Assembly (NCBI GenBank): GCA_902476355.1
Contig: CABSCS010000002.1
Coordinates: 39,833-103,832 of the forward strand
Length of the DNA: 64,000 nucleotides
Direction of reading: 5' to 3'
Source: UMGS2069 sp900557585
GTDB taxonomy: Bacteria > Bacillota > Clostridia > Christensenellales > UBA1242
Under the pieces are notes generated by a model. The model did not search any database. It saw nothing but the letters and a program-made list of their open reading frames with translations, and was not told the origin of the DNA. A program made the position numbers and the translations under genes. Below are positions 36,135 to 44,261 of the stretch, in pieces; within the stretch, counting starts at the first letter, position 1; each line of letters opens with the position of its first letter.

Positions 36135-37484
36135 TTATTTTCCTAAACAGAATTTGCTGAAAATTGCGTCGATAATGTCTTCACTTGTTGTGCTTCCAGT
36201 AATCTCGCCAAGCGCTTGATAGGCAAGGTTAAGGTCAATGGTGATAAGGTCAAGTGTAAAATTGTCAATTTCAGCAATTGCGTTGTCAATGTTTTCTTTT
36301 GCTTGTTTCAAAGCAGAAATGTGTCTTTCAGATGCAACCATAAGCCCGTCTTGCATTGCTTTGTCTTCGCAAGCAAGGGAATAAAGTTTGTTTGCAACTT
36401 TTTCAATGTTTTCACCTTTAAGGGCGGAAACATGAATTGTATCTTCGGTGTCTTTAAAGTTTTTGAGTTTGTCTGATTTGTTAATGATGATAAGATGTTT
36501 GTGCTTTTTCAAAAGGTCTTCAACCTCTTTGTCTTCACAGTCAAAATTGTCGCTGTCTTTCACAAACAAAACAATGTCGGCACCTTTTATAATGTTTTTT
36601 GCTTTGTCCACACCAATCTTTTCAATTTGGTCTTTTGTTTCGTGAATGCCGGCGGTGTCATAAAGGTTAAATTTGAGACCGTTTATTGAAAGAGTTGCTT
36701 CAATAACATCACGAGTGGTTCCTGCAATTGGGGTTACGATTGCTTTTTCGTCCATTACAAGTTTGTTTAAAAGTGAAGATTTTCCAACATTTGGTTTTCC
36801 AACAATGGCAACGCTAACGCCGTTTTTCACCATTTGTCCAGCAGAAGAAGTTTTCAAAACTTTATCAAGAGTTTTTGAAAGTTCTTCAAGGCGATTTTTT
36901 GCGTTGCTTTTTGTGATATAAAGAATGGTTTCTTCTGGATAATCAAACGAAACTTCAATTTCGCTTAAAATGTCAACAAGTTCTTTTTGTGCAGAAAAGG
37001 CAGTTTTTGAAAGTTCGCCTGAAAGCAGATTATATCCTGCGCGAATCTCGGCTTCGCTTTCTGCATTGATCATGTCCATCATGCCCTCGGCATCACTAAG
37101 TGCCATTTTGCCGTTCATGAATGCGCGTTTTGTGAACTCGCCAGGTTTTGCCAAAACTGCACCACTATTCAAAAGTGCTTGTAAAATGCCTTTTGTCAAA
37201 GTAACGCCACCATGGCATTGAAATTCAACAATGTCTTCACCAGTAAAACTGTGTGGGGCTTTAAACACAACGCAAAGTGCTTTTTCTTTGAAAGAGCCGG
37301 CATCAAAAGTTCCAAATGTCATCATTCTTGGAGTGAAAGATGATGGAGTTCTTCCATCTTTTGTTGAAAATACTTTGTCTGCAATTTGAACTGCTTCTTG
37401 TCCGCTCATTCGAACAACAGAAATAGCCCCGCTTGAAAGTGGGGTTGAAATTGCAGCAATTGTGTTTGAACATAAATTTTTCAT
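36135..37484 (-). CDS. mnmE: tRNA modification GTPase MnmE
   Basis: The 449-residue protein has an N-terminal folate-binding domain (NTIAAISTPLSSGAISVVRMSG), helical domain, inserted G domain (GKPNVGKSS, DTAGI, NKSDK) and the C-terminal catalytic CLGK box. It partners MnmG. I start at 37484: on the minus strand TTGCAT, 17 bp, TATAAT and exactly six bases precede this ATG, with no Shine-Dalgarno, so the transcript is probably leaderless. An upstream ATG (37505) lies inside the promoter and is unlikely. Confidence 0.95.
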   Translation of the reverse strand: MKNLCSNTIAAISTPLSSGAISVVRMSGQEAVQIADKVFSTKDGRTPSSFTPRMMTFGTFDAGSFKEKALCVVFKAPHSFTGEDIVEFQCHGGVTLTKGILQALLNSGAVLAKPGEFTKRAFMNGKMALSDAEGMMDMINAESEAEIRAGYNLLSGELSKTAFSAQKELVDILSEIEVSFDYPEETILYITKSNAKNRLEELSKTLDKVLKTSSAGQMVKNGVSVAIVGKPNVGKSSLLNKLVMDEKAIVTPIAGTTRDVIEATLSINGLKFNLYDTAGIHETKDQIEKIGVDKAKNIIKGADIVLFVKDSDNFDCEDKEVEDLLKKHKHLIIINKSDKLKNFKDTEDTIHVSALKGENIEKVANKLYSLACEDKAMQDGLMVASERHISALKQAKENIDNAIAEIDNFTLDLITIDLNLAYQALGEITGSTTSEDIIDAIFSKFCLGK

Positions 37485-37490
37485 ATGCAA

Positions 37491-37519
37491 ATTATAATAC
37501 AACATGTTTTAAAATGCAA
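37491..37519 (-). promoter_or_regulatory. mnmE promoter, predicted leaderless
   Basis: On the minus strand TTGCAT (37514-37519), a 17-bp spacer and TATAAT (37491-37496), with six bases to the ATG. The transcription start would fall at or next to the A of ATG. Confidence 0.7.
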
Positions 37520-37671
37520 TAAAAACTTTTTTATAATGATATTATTTATATATTGCAGTTTTATAAAATCATTATAATTGGGTTAGTATGTTGGTTTTAA
37601 CCGCTAAAAGCAAAGTTTATTTTGTTTCACTTTTTATAGTGGTGTTTGAAAATATTTTTGAAAGGTGCAAT

Positions 37672-37702
37672 AAAAAAGGCAACCAAGCGGTTGCCTTTTT
37701 TT
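37672..37702 (-). terminator. Terminator of the rpmH-jag operon
   Basis: AAAAAAGGCAACC-aagc-GGTTGCCTTTTTTT overlaps the jag stop codon. Bases 37520-37671 upstream of mnmE hold only AT-rich sequence without a gene. Confidence 0.85.
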
Positions 37703-38357
37703 AGTCGTTATTTTCACGATTTTGGTTTTCTTCGGATTTCTTTTTCTTGTTTTTAAGTTTAATCACAACATAACGGTTTGGTTCGTTGCCTTTGCTTTCA
37801 GTTTCAACTTTGTCAGATGATGCAAGAGCAGCGTGAATGATTCTTCTTTCGTTTGCGCTCATTGGCTCTAAACGAATGTCTTGATTTTCACGAATTGCAC
37901 GGGCTGCGGTTCTTTCTGCAAGGATTTTCAATGTGTCCTCACGACGAGATTTATAGTTATTGCTGTCAACAACAACTCTTTTATATTCGTCATGTTTTTT
38001 GCCTTTGTTGAAAAGTGCGTTCAAAAGGAATTGGAAACCATCCATGCTTTCACCGCGCTTGCCAATTAAAATTGCTGCGTCTTCTCCGCCAACTTCAACC
38101 AAAAACTTGTCTTCTTGTTCTTCCACAGAAACAGTAATTTCAAGACCCATTTTTGCAAGAAGTTCTTCTGCAAGAGTTTTAAGTGTTGTTTCAGATTCAC
38201 TAGATTCTCCAACCGAAAGTTTAACGCGGGCTTTGTTGAAAAGTCCTGCTTGTTCCAAAATTGTAATTTTCACTTGGTCACGAGTAAGTCCAAGTTTATA
38301 AAGTCCAAGTTCAATTGCTTGGTCAACAGTTTTTCCCTGAGTTTCAATGCTTTTCAT
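37701..38357 (-). CDS. jag: Jag/KhpB RNA-binding protein
   Basis: The 218-residue protein has the Jag N-terminal domain (MKSIETQGKTVDQAIELGLYKLGL, 1-50), a linker, a KH domain with the GKRGESMDGFQFLLN loop (about 115-130) and an R3H domain (RRIIHAAL, near 165) with a basic acidic-mixed tail. KhpB/Jag pairs with KhpA as an RNA chaperone affecting cell elongation and division in Firmicutes. It is the last gene of the rpmH-rnpA-yidD-yidC-jag operon, the typical position. AGGAGAAAAC precedes the ATG. Confidence 0.92.
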   Translation of the reverse strand: MKSIETQGKTVDQAIELGLYKLGLTRDQVKITILEQAGLFNKARVKLSVGESSESETTLKTLAEELLAKMGLEITVSVEEQEDKFLVEVGGEDAAILIGKRGESMDGFQFLLNALFNKGKKHDEYKRVVVDSNNYKSRREDTLKILAERTAARAIRENQDIRLEPMSANERRIIHAALASSDKVETESKGNEPNRYVVIKLKNKKKKSEENQNRENND

Positions 38358-38372
38358 AGTTTTCTCCTGAAT

Positions 38373-39701
38373 TTATCTTTTGTGTTTGTTAAAAGTTTGA
38401 ACATTTTCGTTTTTGCTTTTTTTCATTGATCTGATTGCTTCTCTTTCAAGAGTTGCAACAATCTCTTCTTCTTTCTTTTTATAGCATGCGTTCACGATAA
38501 GGCTTGTTAAAGTTGAAATTAACATTGAGATGAGTGAACTTGCGACAATATAAAGTCCGAAAGATGCAGAAGAGGTGAGGACAAAGATAACCATCATCAC
38601 AGGAAGGAAAATTTTCATAAATTTCATTGCGCCTGCTTGTTGGTTTGATTGTTGAACAAGGTCGTTCACTTTTTTGTTCTTTGATTTTTGCAAAAGTTCT
38701 GTGAGCCATTGTGAAAGGAATGTGAGACCAGCAGATAAAACTGCAAGGATATAATATCCATTCCAACGGCTGTTTTGAGCGTGAACAGAAGATGTAACAA
38801 CACCATAAAGTTTTTGGTCGATAGAGTTTACATAGGCTTTATATTCTTTGTTTTTTGAATTGTTTGCCATGCTTTTTAAGTCTGAATATGATGGAAGTGG
38901 GCTTTTATAGTTGTCTGAAACCCAGATGTTTCCAATCCAAAGCCAACTGTCTTTCACTTTTTTCCAAACTTCCGATGCAGAATTGGTTGCGTCAACAGCG
39001 GCAGAATTTTCGGCTGTTTCCAAAACTGAATAAAGTGAAACATCAACGCCTTCTGATGAAGTGTAGGCAACTTGATTTTTCAATTCTTCCAATTTTTCTT
39101 CGTCAGAGGTTGAGAAAACATAATAGAAATATCCTTTGTTTTCTTCGGTTCCATCACCTTCAAAAGCGGTTTTAAATTCGCTTTCATAGGTTTTTCCGGT
39201 TCCTTCAAGGTTTGTGTTGATAAGATTGATAAAGTTTTCTTTTGTTTTAACCTGCAAGGTTGAAACATATGCTTGCTCCATTTGAGCATATTGGTTGATT
39301 GCTTTATAGGCACTCATTTGACGAAGAGATGCAAAGAGTGTGAAGAAAACAACCATTGTAACAACAAGGTTTACAAGGGTTACAATGCAAGAACCAAAAA
39401 CATTGAAGCCTTCTTTTTTGTAAAGGGCTTGGGTTTGCATTTGTGCTTGTTGCTTGTCGTCGCCACAACGTTTGTTTATTCTTGCAATTTGTGGCGCAAG
39501 TTTTTGCTGAACCAAAGTTGTCTTTTTGGTTGAAAATTTCAAAAGCAAGTCAAGTGGAGAAAGACATGCTTTGATAAGCAGGGTGAAAAGAATAATCACC
39601 CAGCCATAGTTCACAACCGACGACTCGATCCAGTTCATGATTGTTGGCCAAAGACCAGTTGGTGCAGAAACTGCTGATGCGAGAAGTGCTACATTAGCCA
39701 T
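38373..39701 (-). CDS. yidC: YidC/SpoIIIJ membrane insertase with large insertion
   Basis: The insertase inserts membrane proteins alone or with SecYEG. The 442-residue protein has the YidC core: a first helix with the NWIESSVVNYGWVIILFTLLIKACLSPLDL start, the cytoplasmic hairpin (QKLAPQIARINKRCGDDKQQAQ), a second helix, and C-terminal helices (SASFGLYIVASSLISML). Between the second and third core helices (residues ~130-290) is an acidic, polar insertion of about 150 residues, facing outside. Gram-positive homologues are usually ~260-290 residues. There is no lipobox. Its C-terminal tail is basic (SMKKSKNENVQTFNKHKR). It overlaps yidD by 13 bases. Confidence 0.9.
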   Translation of the reverse strand: MANVALLASAVSAPTGLWPTIMNWIESSVVNYGWVIILFTLLIKACLSPLDLLLKFSTKKTTLVQQKLAPQIARINKRCGDDKQQAQMQTQALYKKEGFNVFGSCIVTLVNLVVTMVVFFTLFASLRQMSAYKAINQYAQMEQAYVSTLQVKTKENFINLINTNLEGTGKTYESEFKTAFEGDGTEENKGYFYYVFSTSDEEKLEELKNQVAYTSSEGVDVSLYSVLETAENSAAVDATNSASEVWKKVKDSWLWIGNIWVSDNYKSPLPSYSDLKSMANNSKNKEYKAYVNSIDQKLYGVVTSSVHAQNSRWNGYYILAVLSAGLTFLSQWLTELLQKSKNKKVNDLVQQSNQQAGAMKFMKIFLPVMMVIFVLTSSASFGLYIVASSLISMLISTLTSLIVNACYKKKEEEIVATLEREAIRSMKKSKNENVQTFNKHKR

Positions 39702-39964
39702 TTATAATCTCCTTTAAGATTTGTTTTCACGGGGTCAACACCGCCTTTGGAGTGTGGATTGCACTTTAAAATTCGTTTAATTCCAAGTGCTGTTCCACGA
39801 AAAAATCCCCACTCGCGAATGCTTCCCGAAGTGTAGGTGCTACAAGATGGGATATATTTGCATGAATGGGGAAGAAAAGGAGATATGCACTTTTTATATA
39901 TCCAAATAAGTCCTTGTCCAATATATTTTGGAATGCTTATTAAAAAGGTGAAGAACTTTTTCAT
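39689..39964 (-). CDS. yidD: Membrane protein insertion efficiency factor YidD
   Basis: The 91-residue protein has the YidD signature CKYIPSCSTYTSGSIREWGFF and the later LGIKRILKCNPHSKGGVDPV, preceded by an N-terminal amphipathic helix. It assists membrane protein insertion. Position between rnpA and yidC is the usual one, overlapping rnpA by four bases and yidC by 13. Confidence 0.93.
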   Translation of the reverse strand: MKKFFTFLISIPKYIGQGLIWIYKKCISPFLPHSCKYIPSCSTYTSGSIREWGFFRGTALGIKRILKCNPHSKGGVDPVKTNLKGDYKWLM

Positions 39965-40299
39965 GAGAGAAGGTCTGTCCTTTCCAAAACTGCTTTAAGG
40001 TCTGCTGTAACACTGTCAGACTTTTGTTCAAGGATAGATTGTTTTCCAACAATGATAATGTTGAAATTTGGGTCAAGTTTATCAAGAAATTGAGAAATCG
40101 CTTCACGCAATAAACGGCGGGCACGGTTTCTTTGAACTGCATTGCCCACCTTCTTGCTTACTGATATTCCGATTCTAACATTTTTGTTTTTGCTTGGGCT
40201 ATAAACCGCAACCAAAAACTTGCCGTGTGCGGTTTTGCCTACACGGTATACATAGTTAAACTGATATTTCTTTTTGAGACGATATTCTCTTTTAAGCAT
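39961..40299 (-). CDS. rnpA: Ribonuclease P protein component
   Basis: RnpA binds the catalytic RNA of RNase P and aids 5' maturation of tRNAs. The 112-residue protein has the N-terminal KREYRLKKKYQFNYVYR block and the highly conserved NAVQRNRARRLLREA (about 64-78). The order after rpmH is standard. It follows the rpmH stop by 15 bases. Confidence 0.93.
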   Translation of the reverse strand: MLKREYRLKKKYQFNYVYRVGKTAHGKFLVAVYSPSKNKNVRIGISVSKKVGNAVQRNRARRLLREAISQFLDKLDPNFNIIIVGKQSILEQKSDSVTADLKAVLERTDLLS

Positions 40300-40314
40300 T
40301 ATTTTGCTCCAAAA

Positions 40315-40449
40315 CTATGCAGCAATTTTTGCTCTGCCTTTATTTCTTCTTCTAGCAAGAACATTTCTGCCACCCTTGGTTGCCATTCTTGCTCTGAAAC
40401 CATGAACCTTTTTTCTGTTTGCTTTTTTAGGTTGATAAGTTCTTTTCAT
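40315..40449 (-). CDS. rpmH: Ribosomal protein bL34
   Basis: The 44-residue, very basic protein starts MKRTYQPKKANRKKVHGFRA and ends RRNKGRAKIAA, the canonical bL34 sequence. A strong AAGGAG site precedes the ATG. It leads the rpmH-rnpA-yidD-yidC-jag operon. Confidence 0.96.
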   Translation of the reverse strand: MKRTYQPKKANRKKVHGFRARMATKGGRNVLARRRNKGRAKIAA

Positions 40450-40498
40450 AAATGTCGCTCCTTAAAAATCATTCCTATGCAACAGGCATAGTGAACCT

Positions 40499-40528
40499 AT
40501 TATAATAGCATTTGACCGCTTTTGTCAA
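40499..40528 (-). promoter_or_regulatory. rpmH operon promoter
   Basis: On the minus strand TTGACA (40523-40528), an 18-bp spacer and TATAAT (40499-40504), both consensus, lie 49 bp before the rpmH ATG. Confidence 0.8.
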
Positions 40529-40771
40529 CCTCAATTGTTCAATTGATTATAGTTTTTTATGTATAATAATATAATTATATATGTGGTTTACTGCTTTTTA
40601 GGCACAAAAGTAAGAAAAAACAGAAAAAGTTTCTGCACGGCTGTTTGCCGTGGCAGATTAAACAAAATTTAACATCTTGCCGTTATCGGCAAAACTTGAA
40701 AAAATTATTGACTTTGCAGGTATGGGCAATTTATGTAAAAAGTATAATTTCTGCCGATAATTTTTGCACAA
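40529..40771. other. AT-rich intergenic region with hairpins
   Basis: This stretch has no gene. It contains a perfect palindrome TCAATTG-tt-CAATTGA (40531-40546), a nearly pure A/T run (about 40555-40583), the hairpins CACGGC-tgttt-GCCGTG and TTGCCG-ttat-CGGCAA, and one TTTTGCACA (40762-40770) that fits a loose DnaA-box pattern. In many Firmicutes oriC lies beside rpmH, but a DnaA-box cluster is lacking, so an origin is only a possibility. Confidence 0.3.
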
Positions 40772-40801
40772 AAAAAAGAACCCAAAATTTGGGGTCTTTT
40801 T
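40772..40801 (-). terminator. Terminator downstream of the dnaA-dnaN membrane gene
   Basis: AAAAAGAACCC-aaaattt-GGGGTCTTTTT lies a few bases past the stop at 40808, with a T-run on the minus strand. Confidence 0.75.
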
Positions 40802-40807
40802 GTTTTA

Positions 40808-41500
40808 TTATTTAACTTGTTTTGCTGGTTTGTTTGTTGGATATACCTTGATAAGGCAACCATTGATAAGGCGTTTGCTTTTTGCAAGTGAAATGCTGAA
40901 CATTACTGCAAAGAGAAGTGAAACCAAAATCACAACGCAAATGTCAAGAACAAACATTGAAAGTGAAGCGAATGTGCTTGATTTGATGAAGATGATTTTG
41001 AGTGTGCTTGCAAACACTTCAAAAATTGTTGCAAAGCATGTTGAAATTGCGAAAACACTGAAACAAGTATATGTGTTTGATGTTTTGATAAATCCGGCAT
41101 CTGATTTTTGTGTGTTAAAGAAGATTGCAAGTGCGAAAATGTTGAGAACAAGTCCAAGGAAAACATATGCAACAATGATTCCTGCAAGAGATTCATAAAG
41201 TCCAAGATAATAGTAAACATTCATGAACACATAAAGTCCAACATAGAGCACAACTTTAAACCAAGTTGGAGTTACAAGATTCTTTTTTGTTTCAATGAAC
41301 ATGAACAAAACATAAAGTCCAATTAAAACGCCAACAAGGACAAATGCGATAACATAGTTGAAATAGTCTCTTTCAAGGCATGCTGGTGTTAAAACATCAA
41401 AAAGTCCAAGAAGAAGGAAAGCGCAATGCACAACGCAAAGAGCAAGAAGGCCATATAAAAGAACTGTCATAAGTTTGTTTGTTTTGATTTCTTTTTTCAT
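40808..41500 (-). CDS. Polytopic membrane protein of unknown function
   Basis: The 230-residue protein is mostly hydrophobic, with about six membrane helices separated by short loops and a basic C-terminal tail (KVYPTNKPAKQVK). No enzymatic or transporter motif is visible. An AAAGGTGG site lies ten bases before the ATG. It follows dnaN after 18 bases and may be the third gene of a dnaA-dnaN transcript, in the place where other Firmicutes put the small S4-domain gene yaaA/rlbA; it is not that gene. Confidence 0.65.
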   Translation of the reverse strand: MKKEIKTNKLMTVLLYGLLALCVVHCAFLLLGLFDVLTPACLERDYFNYVIAFVLVGVLIGLYVLFMFIETKKNLVTPTWFKVVLYVGLYVFMNVYYYLGLYESLAGIIVAYVFLGLVLNIFALAIFFNTQKSDAGFIKTSNTYTCFSVFAISTCFATIFEVFASTLKIIFIKSSTFASLSMFVLDICVVILVSLLFAVMFSISLAKSKRLINGCLIKVYPTNKPAKQVK

Positions 41501-41518
41501 TATTATAAGCCACCTTTA

Positions 41519-42625
41519 TTATGATACGATTCGAACTGGAAGGATAAGGAACAAATAGTCGTCGCCTTCGCTTGGACAAATGGTGCATGGAGCAATTGGA
41601 GAAGTAAAGTTGATTTTGATGAAGTCATCTTCAATGTTTCTCATGCATTCGCTCATATATCTTGCGTTGAAAGCAATCACAATGTCTTTTCCGTCAAGTG
41701 AAACTGTAATATTTTCTGTAACATTTCCAATGTCTGATGCACTGGTGATTGTTAAAAGTTTGTCGCGAATGTCAAACTTTACAAGGTTGTTTTTGTCCAT
41801 TCTTGCAAGAAGGCTTGCACGTTCAAGACCATATTCAAGTTGTTTCTTGTTCACCAAGATTGTTGATGAAGTTGATTGTGGAATTACTTGTTTATAGTTA
41901 ATGAAGTCGCCTTCAAGAAGACGGGTGATAACTCTGGTGTTATTCACATTTATCATGAGATAGTTCTTTTGAATCAAAAGTTCAATCTCGTTGTCATCGT
42001 CGCCTTCCAAAAGTTTTGCAATTTCGCCAAGTGTTCTTGCTGGAACAATTGTTGAAAATTCTGCGGTTGTAGACTTGATTGGTTTTTTAGCCATTGCCAA
42101 ACGATAGCCATCAAGTGCAACAGAAGTGATGTGGTCTTTTGCAATTTCAAAGAGGCATCCTTTCAAAATTGGTCTTGCGTCATCAATTGCAACAGAGAAA
42201 ATTGTTTTGTTGATAAGATCTTTCAAATCTTTTTGGTTCATTACAACTTTTTCTGGGTTCACAAGGTCTTTGATTTCTGGGAACTCTTCAACATTCATGC
42301 ATTGAAGGAAACCCTCACTGTCTGTATATTCAATTTTAAGTGTTTTATTTTCTGTTAAACTGAGTTCAATTTGCTCGCCTGAAAGTTTTTTCACAAAGTC
42401 TGCAAAGAATTTTCCAGGAACAACAACTTCACCTTCAATTTTAACGTCGGCAGGAATGCTTTTTTCAATTGAAATTTCAAGGTCGGTTGCTGAAAGGGTA
42501 AGGCAATCTTCACCAGCGCGAAGTTTGATTCCTTCCAAAATTGGGTTTGTTGTTCTTGTTGCTGTTGCTTTGATAACTTTCAAAACTGCATCGCTCAAAT
42601 CTAAACCTTCACAAATAAGTTTCAT
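41519..42625 (-). CDS. dnaN: DNA polymerase III sliding clamp
   Basis: The 368-residue protein has the three-domain beta-clamp layout. N-terminal MKLICEGLDLSDAVLKVIKATATRTTNPILEGIKL is followed by the LSLTATDLEISI-like block. The C terminus ends CTICPSEGDDYLFLILPVRIVS, equivalent to the usual YLLMPVRL. It holds polymerase on DNA. AAAGGAG precedes the ATG, and it follows dnaA after 54 bases on the same strand. Confidence 0.95.
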   Translation of the reverse strand: MKLICEGLDLSDAVLKVIKATATRTTNPILEGIKLRAGEDCLTLSATDLEISIEKSIPADVKIEGEVVVPGKFFADFVKKLSGEQIELSLTENKTLKIEYTDSEGFLQCMNVEEFPEIKDLVNPEKVVMNQKDLKDLINKTIFSVAIDDARPILKGCLFEIAKDHITSVALDGYRLAMAKKPIKSTTAEFSTIVPARTLGEIAKLLEGDDDNEIELLIQKNYLMINVNNTRVITRLLEGDFINYKQVIPQSTSSTILVNKKQLEYGLERASLLARMDKNNLVKFDIRDKLLTITSASDIGNVTENITVSLDGKDIVIAFNARYMSECMRNIEDDFIKINFTSPIAPCTICPSEGDDYLFLILPVRIVS

Positions 42626-42679
42626 AGTTTTCTCCTTTATCTTTTATATTATAACTTGCTTTTTCAAATTTTGCAATCA

Positions 42680-44135
42680 TTATTTTCCTTTCGCCATTTG
42701 TCTAATGTCATTTATTTCGGTTGCAAACTTCTTGTCTTTCGCCATGTCTTCTGCAACGCGAGTTTTTGCATAGATAACTGTTGCGTGGTCTTTTCCGAAA
42801 ATATTGCCAACTGCTGCAAGAGGCATGTCAAGCATGTCAGAAATCAAAAACATTGCAACTTGTCTTGCACTTGCAATTTCTTTGGTTCTTTTTCTTGCAA
42901 GAAGTTCTTCTTTTTTAATGTTATAATATCTGCAAACTGCATCAACAATTCTGCCTGCGTCAAGTTTGCTTTCGTCTTCAACAACAATGTTTTTGAGTGC
43001 TTCTCTTGCGTTGTCAAGAGTCACGATTCCGGCACCGATAAGCCCAGAATAGAACACTGCACGGTTGAGCATTCCTTCAATTTCACGAACGTTGGTGCTT
43101 GGAACTCCGGCAATATATTCGATAACATCTCTTGAAACATTATAATGTTCAAGTTGTGCTTTTTTAATCAAAATTGCAATTTTGGTTTCAAGGTCTGGAA
43201 CTCCAATGTCTGCCATAAGACCCCATTCAAAACGTGAGCGAAGTCTTTCTTCAAGGGCAGTGAGTTCTTTTGGTGGACGGTCAGATGAAATGATGATTTG
43301 CTTTCCTGCATCATTAAGGTCGTTGAAAGTGTGGAAGAACTCGGTTTGAACTGCGTTTTTGCCAATGATACCTTGAATGTCATCAACAATCAAAACATCT
43401 GCTTTTCTATATTTTTCACGGAAAGAACCGGTGAAAGATGTTGATGCGCTTTTCTTTGAGTCGTAGATACTGTTGATAAGTTCGTTCACAAACTTTTCAC
43501 AAGTTACATAAACAACTTTAAGTTCAGGTTTGGTTTCGGTGATATAGTTTCCGATTGCGTGAAGAAGGTGGGTTTTTCCAAGACCAACTCCGCCATAGAT
43601 AAATAGTGGGTTGTAGAGGGTTCCAGGAGATTCAGCAACAGCAGATAAATAGTGGGTTATATTTTCCAGCGGGATTTTCGGCAACTGCTTTGGCGGCTGC
43701 TGTAACAAACTGGTTTGAACTTCCAACAACGAAAGTGTCAAAAGTATATTTTGGGTCAAATGAAGAAGAAACTGTTTCAGAAGAACTTTCTTTTGAAATT
43801 TCAAGTGGTTGCTCGGTTTCATATTCTTCTTTGCCATTTTTCACAACAAAGTCGACTGCGGTGATAGAACTGTGTGTTTGGTTGAGTGCCGATGTGATTT
43901 CTTTTTTAATTTCAGCGGTTGCAATTCGTTTTTTGTGTGAAATGCTTGGTGCACTCAGCACAAATGTGTTTCCTTTAATGTCAACAGGTTCAAGAGTAAC
44001 AATCCAAACTTCATAGGCAACTTGAGAAATCTTTTTGCTGGTTTGCAAAATTTCAAGCGCTTTTTTCCAAATTTCGTTGATGTCTACATTTTTTCCTGAT
44101 GCGATGATTAAATCGTCTGTGAATTCTTGCTCCAT
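42680..44135 (-). CDS. dnaA: DnaA replication initiator, frame broken by a 46-bp duplication
   Basis: The N-terminal 160 residues (domain I/II, then YTFDTFVVGSSNQFVTAAAKAVAE) read to a TGA near 43632. The rest, from IYGGVGLGKTHLLHAIG through DDIQ, the sensor motifs and the C-terminal DnaA-box-binding helix (FGKDHATVIYAKTRV), is in another frame. At the junction two imperfect 46-bp copies (43643-43688 and 43597-43642) encode AVAENPAGKYNPLFI and AVAESPGTLYNPLFI. Deleting either copy gives a perfect 469-residue DnaA. The two copies differ at about 14 of 46 bases, which looks like two diverged alleles spliced together rather than a fresh duplication. AGAGG precedes the ATG. Confidence 0.92.
43597..43688 (-). 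repeat. Diverged 46-bp tandem duplication inside dnaA
   Basis: The two adjacent copies share their last 16 bases exactly (AACCCACTATTTATCT) and about 32 of 46 overall. Both encode plausible versions of the same DnaA segment. The copy length is one more than a multiple of three, which breaks the frame. Confidence 0.9.
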
Positions 44136-44261
44136 TTTTACCTCTTATGTTTATAGTCAAAACTAATTATATTATAAGTTATCGAAAAAAACAAGTTATT
44201 TTACAAAACAAAATAAATGGTTTGATAGACAAAATGGAGGAAAATATTGTATAATTTGAAT
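44136..44261. promoter_or_regulatory. dnaA-recF divergent promoter region
   Basis: Only 126 bp separate the divergent genes. For dnaA a TTATAAT-rich box and AGAGG ribosome site lie upstream. For recF, TAGACA (44226-44231), 18 bp and TATAAT (44250-44255) end six bases before the ATG. The coding strand switches here, as expected near an origin, but no TTATCCACA-type box is present. Confidence 0.55.

Noticed and set aside
40529..40771. Classical oriC next to rpmH
   Set aside because: AT-rich and palindromic sequence is present, but only one loose DnaA-box match was found; not called as an origin.
43597..43688. Programmed frameshift or stop recoding in dnaA
   Set aside because: There is no slippery heptamer, and a +1 shift would leave a duplicated 15-residue segment in the protein. 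TGA serves as a normal stop for other genes here.
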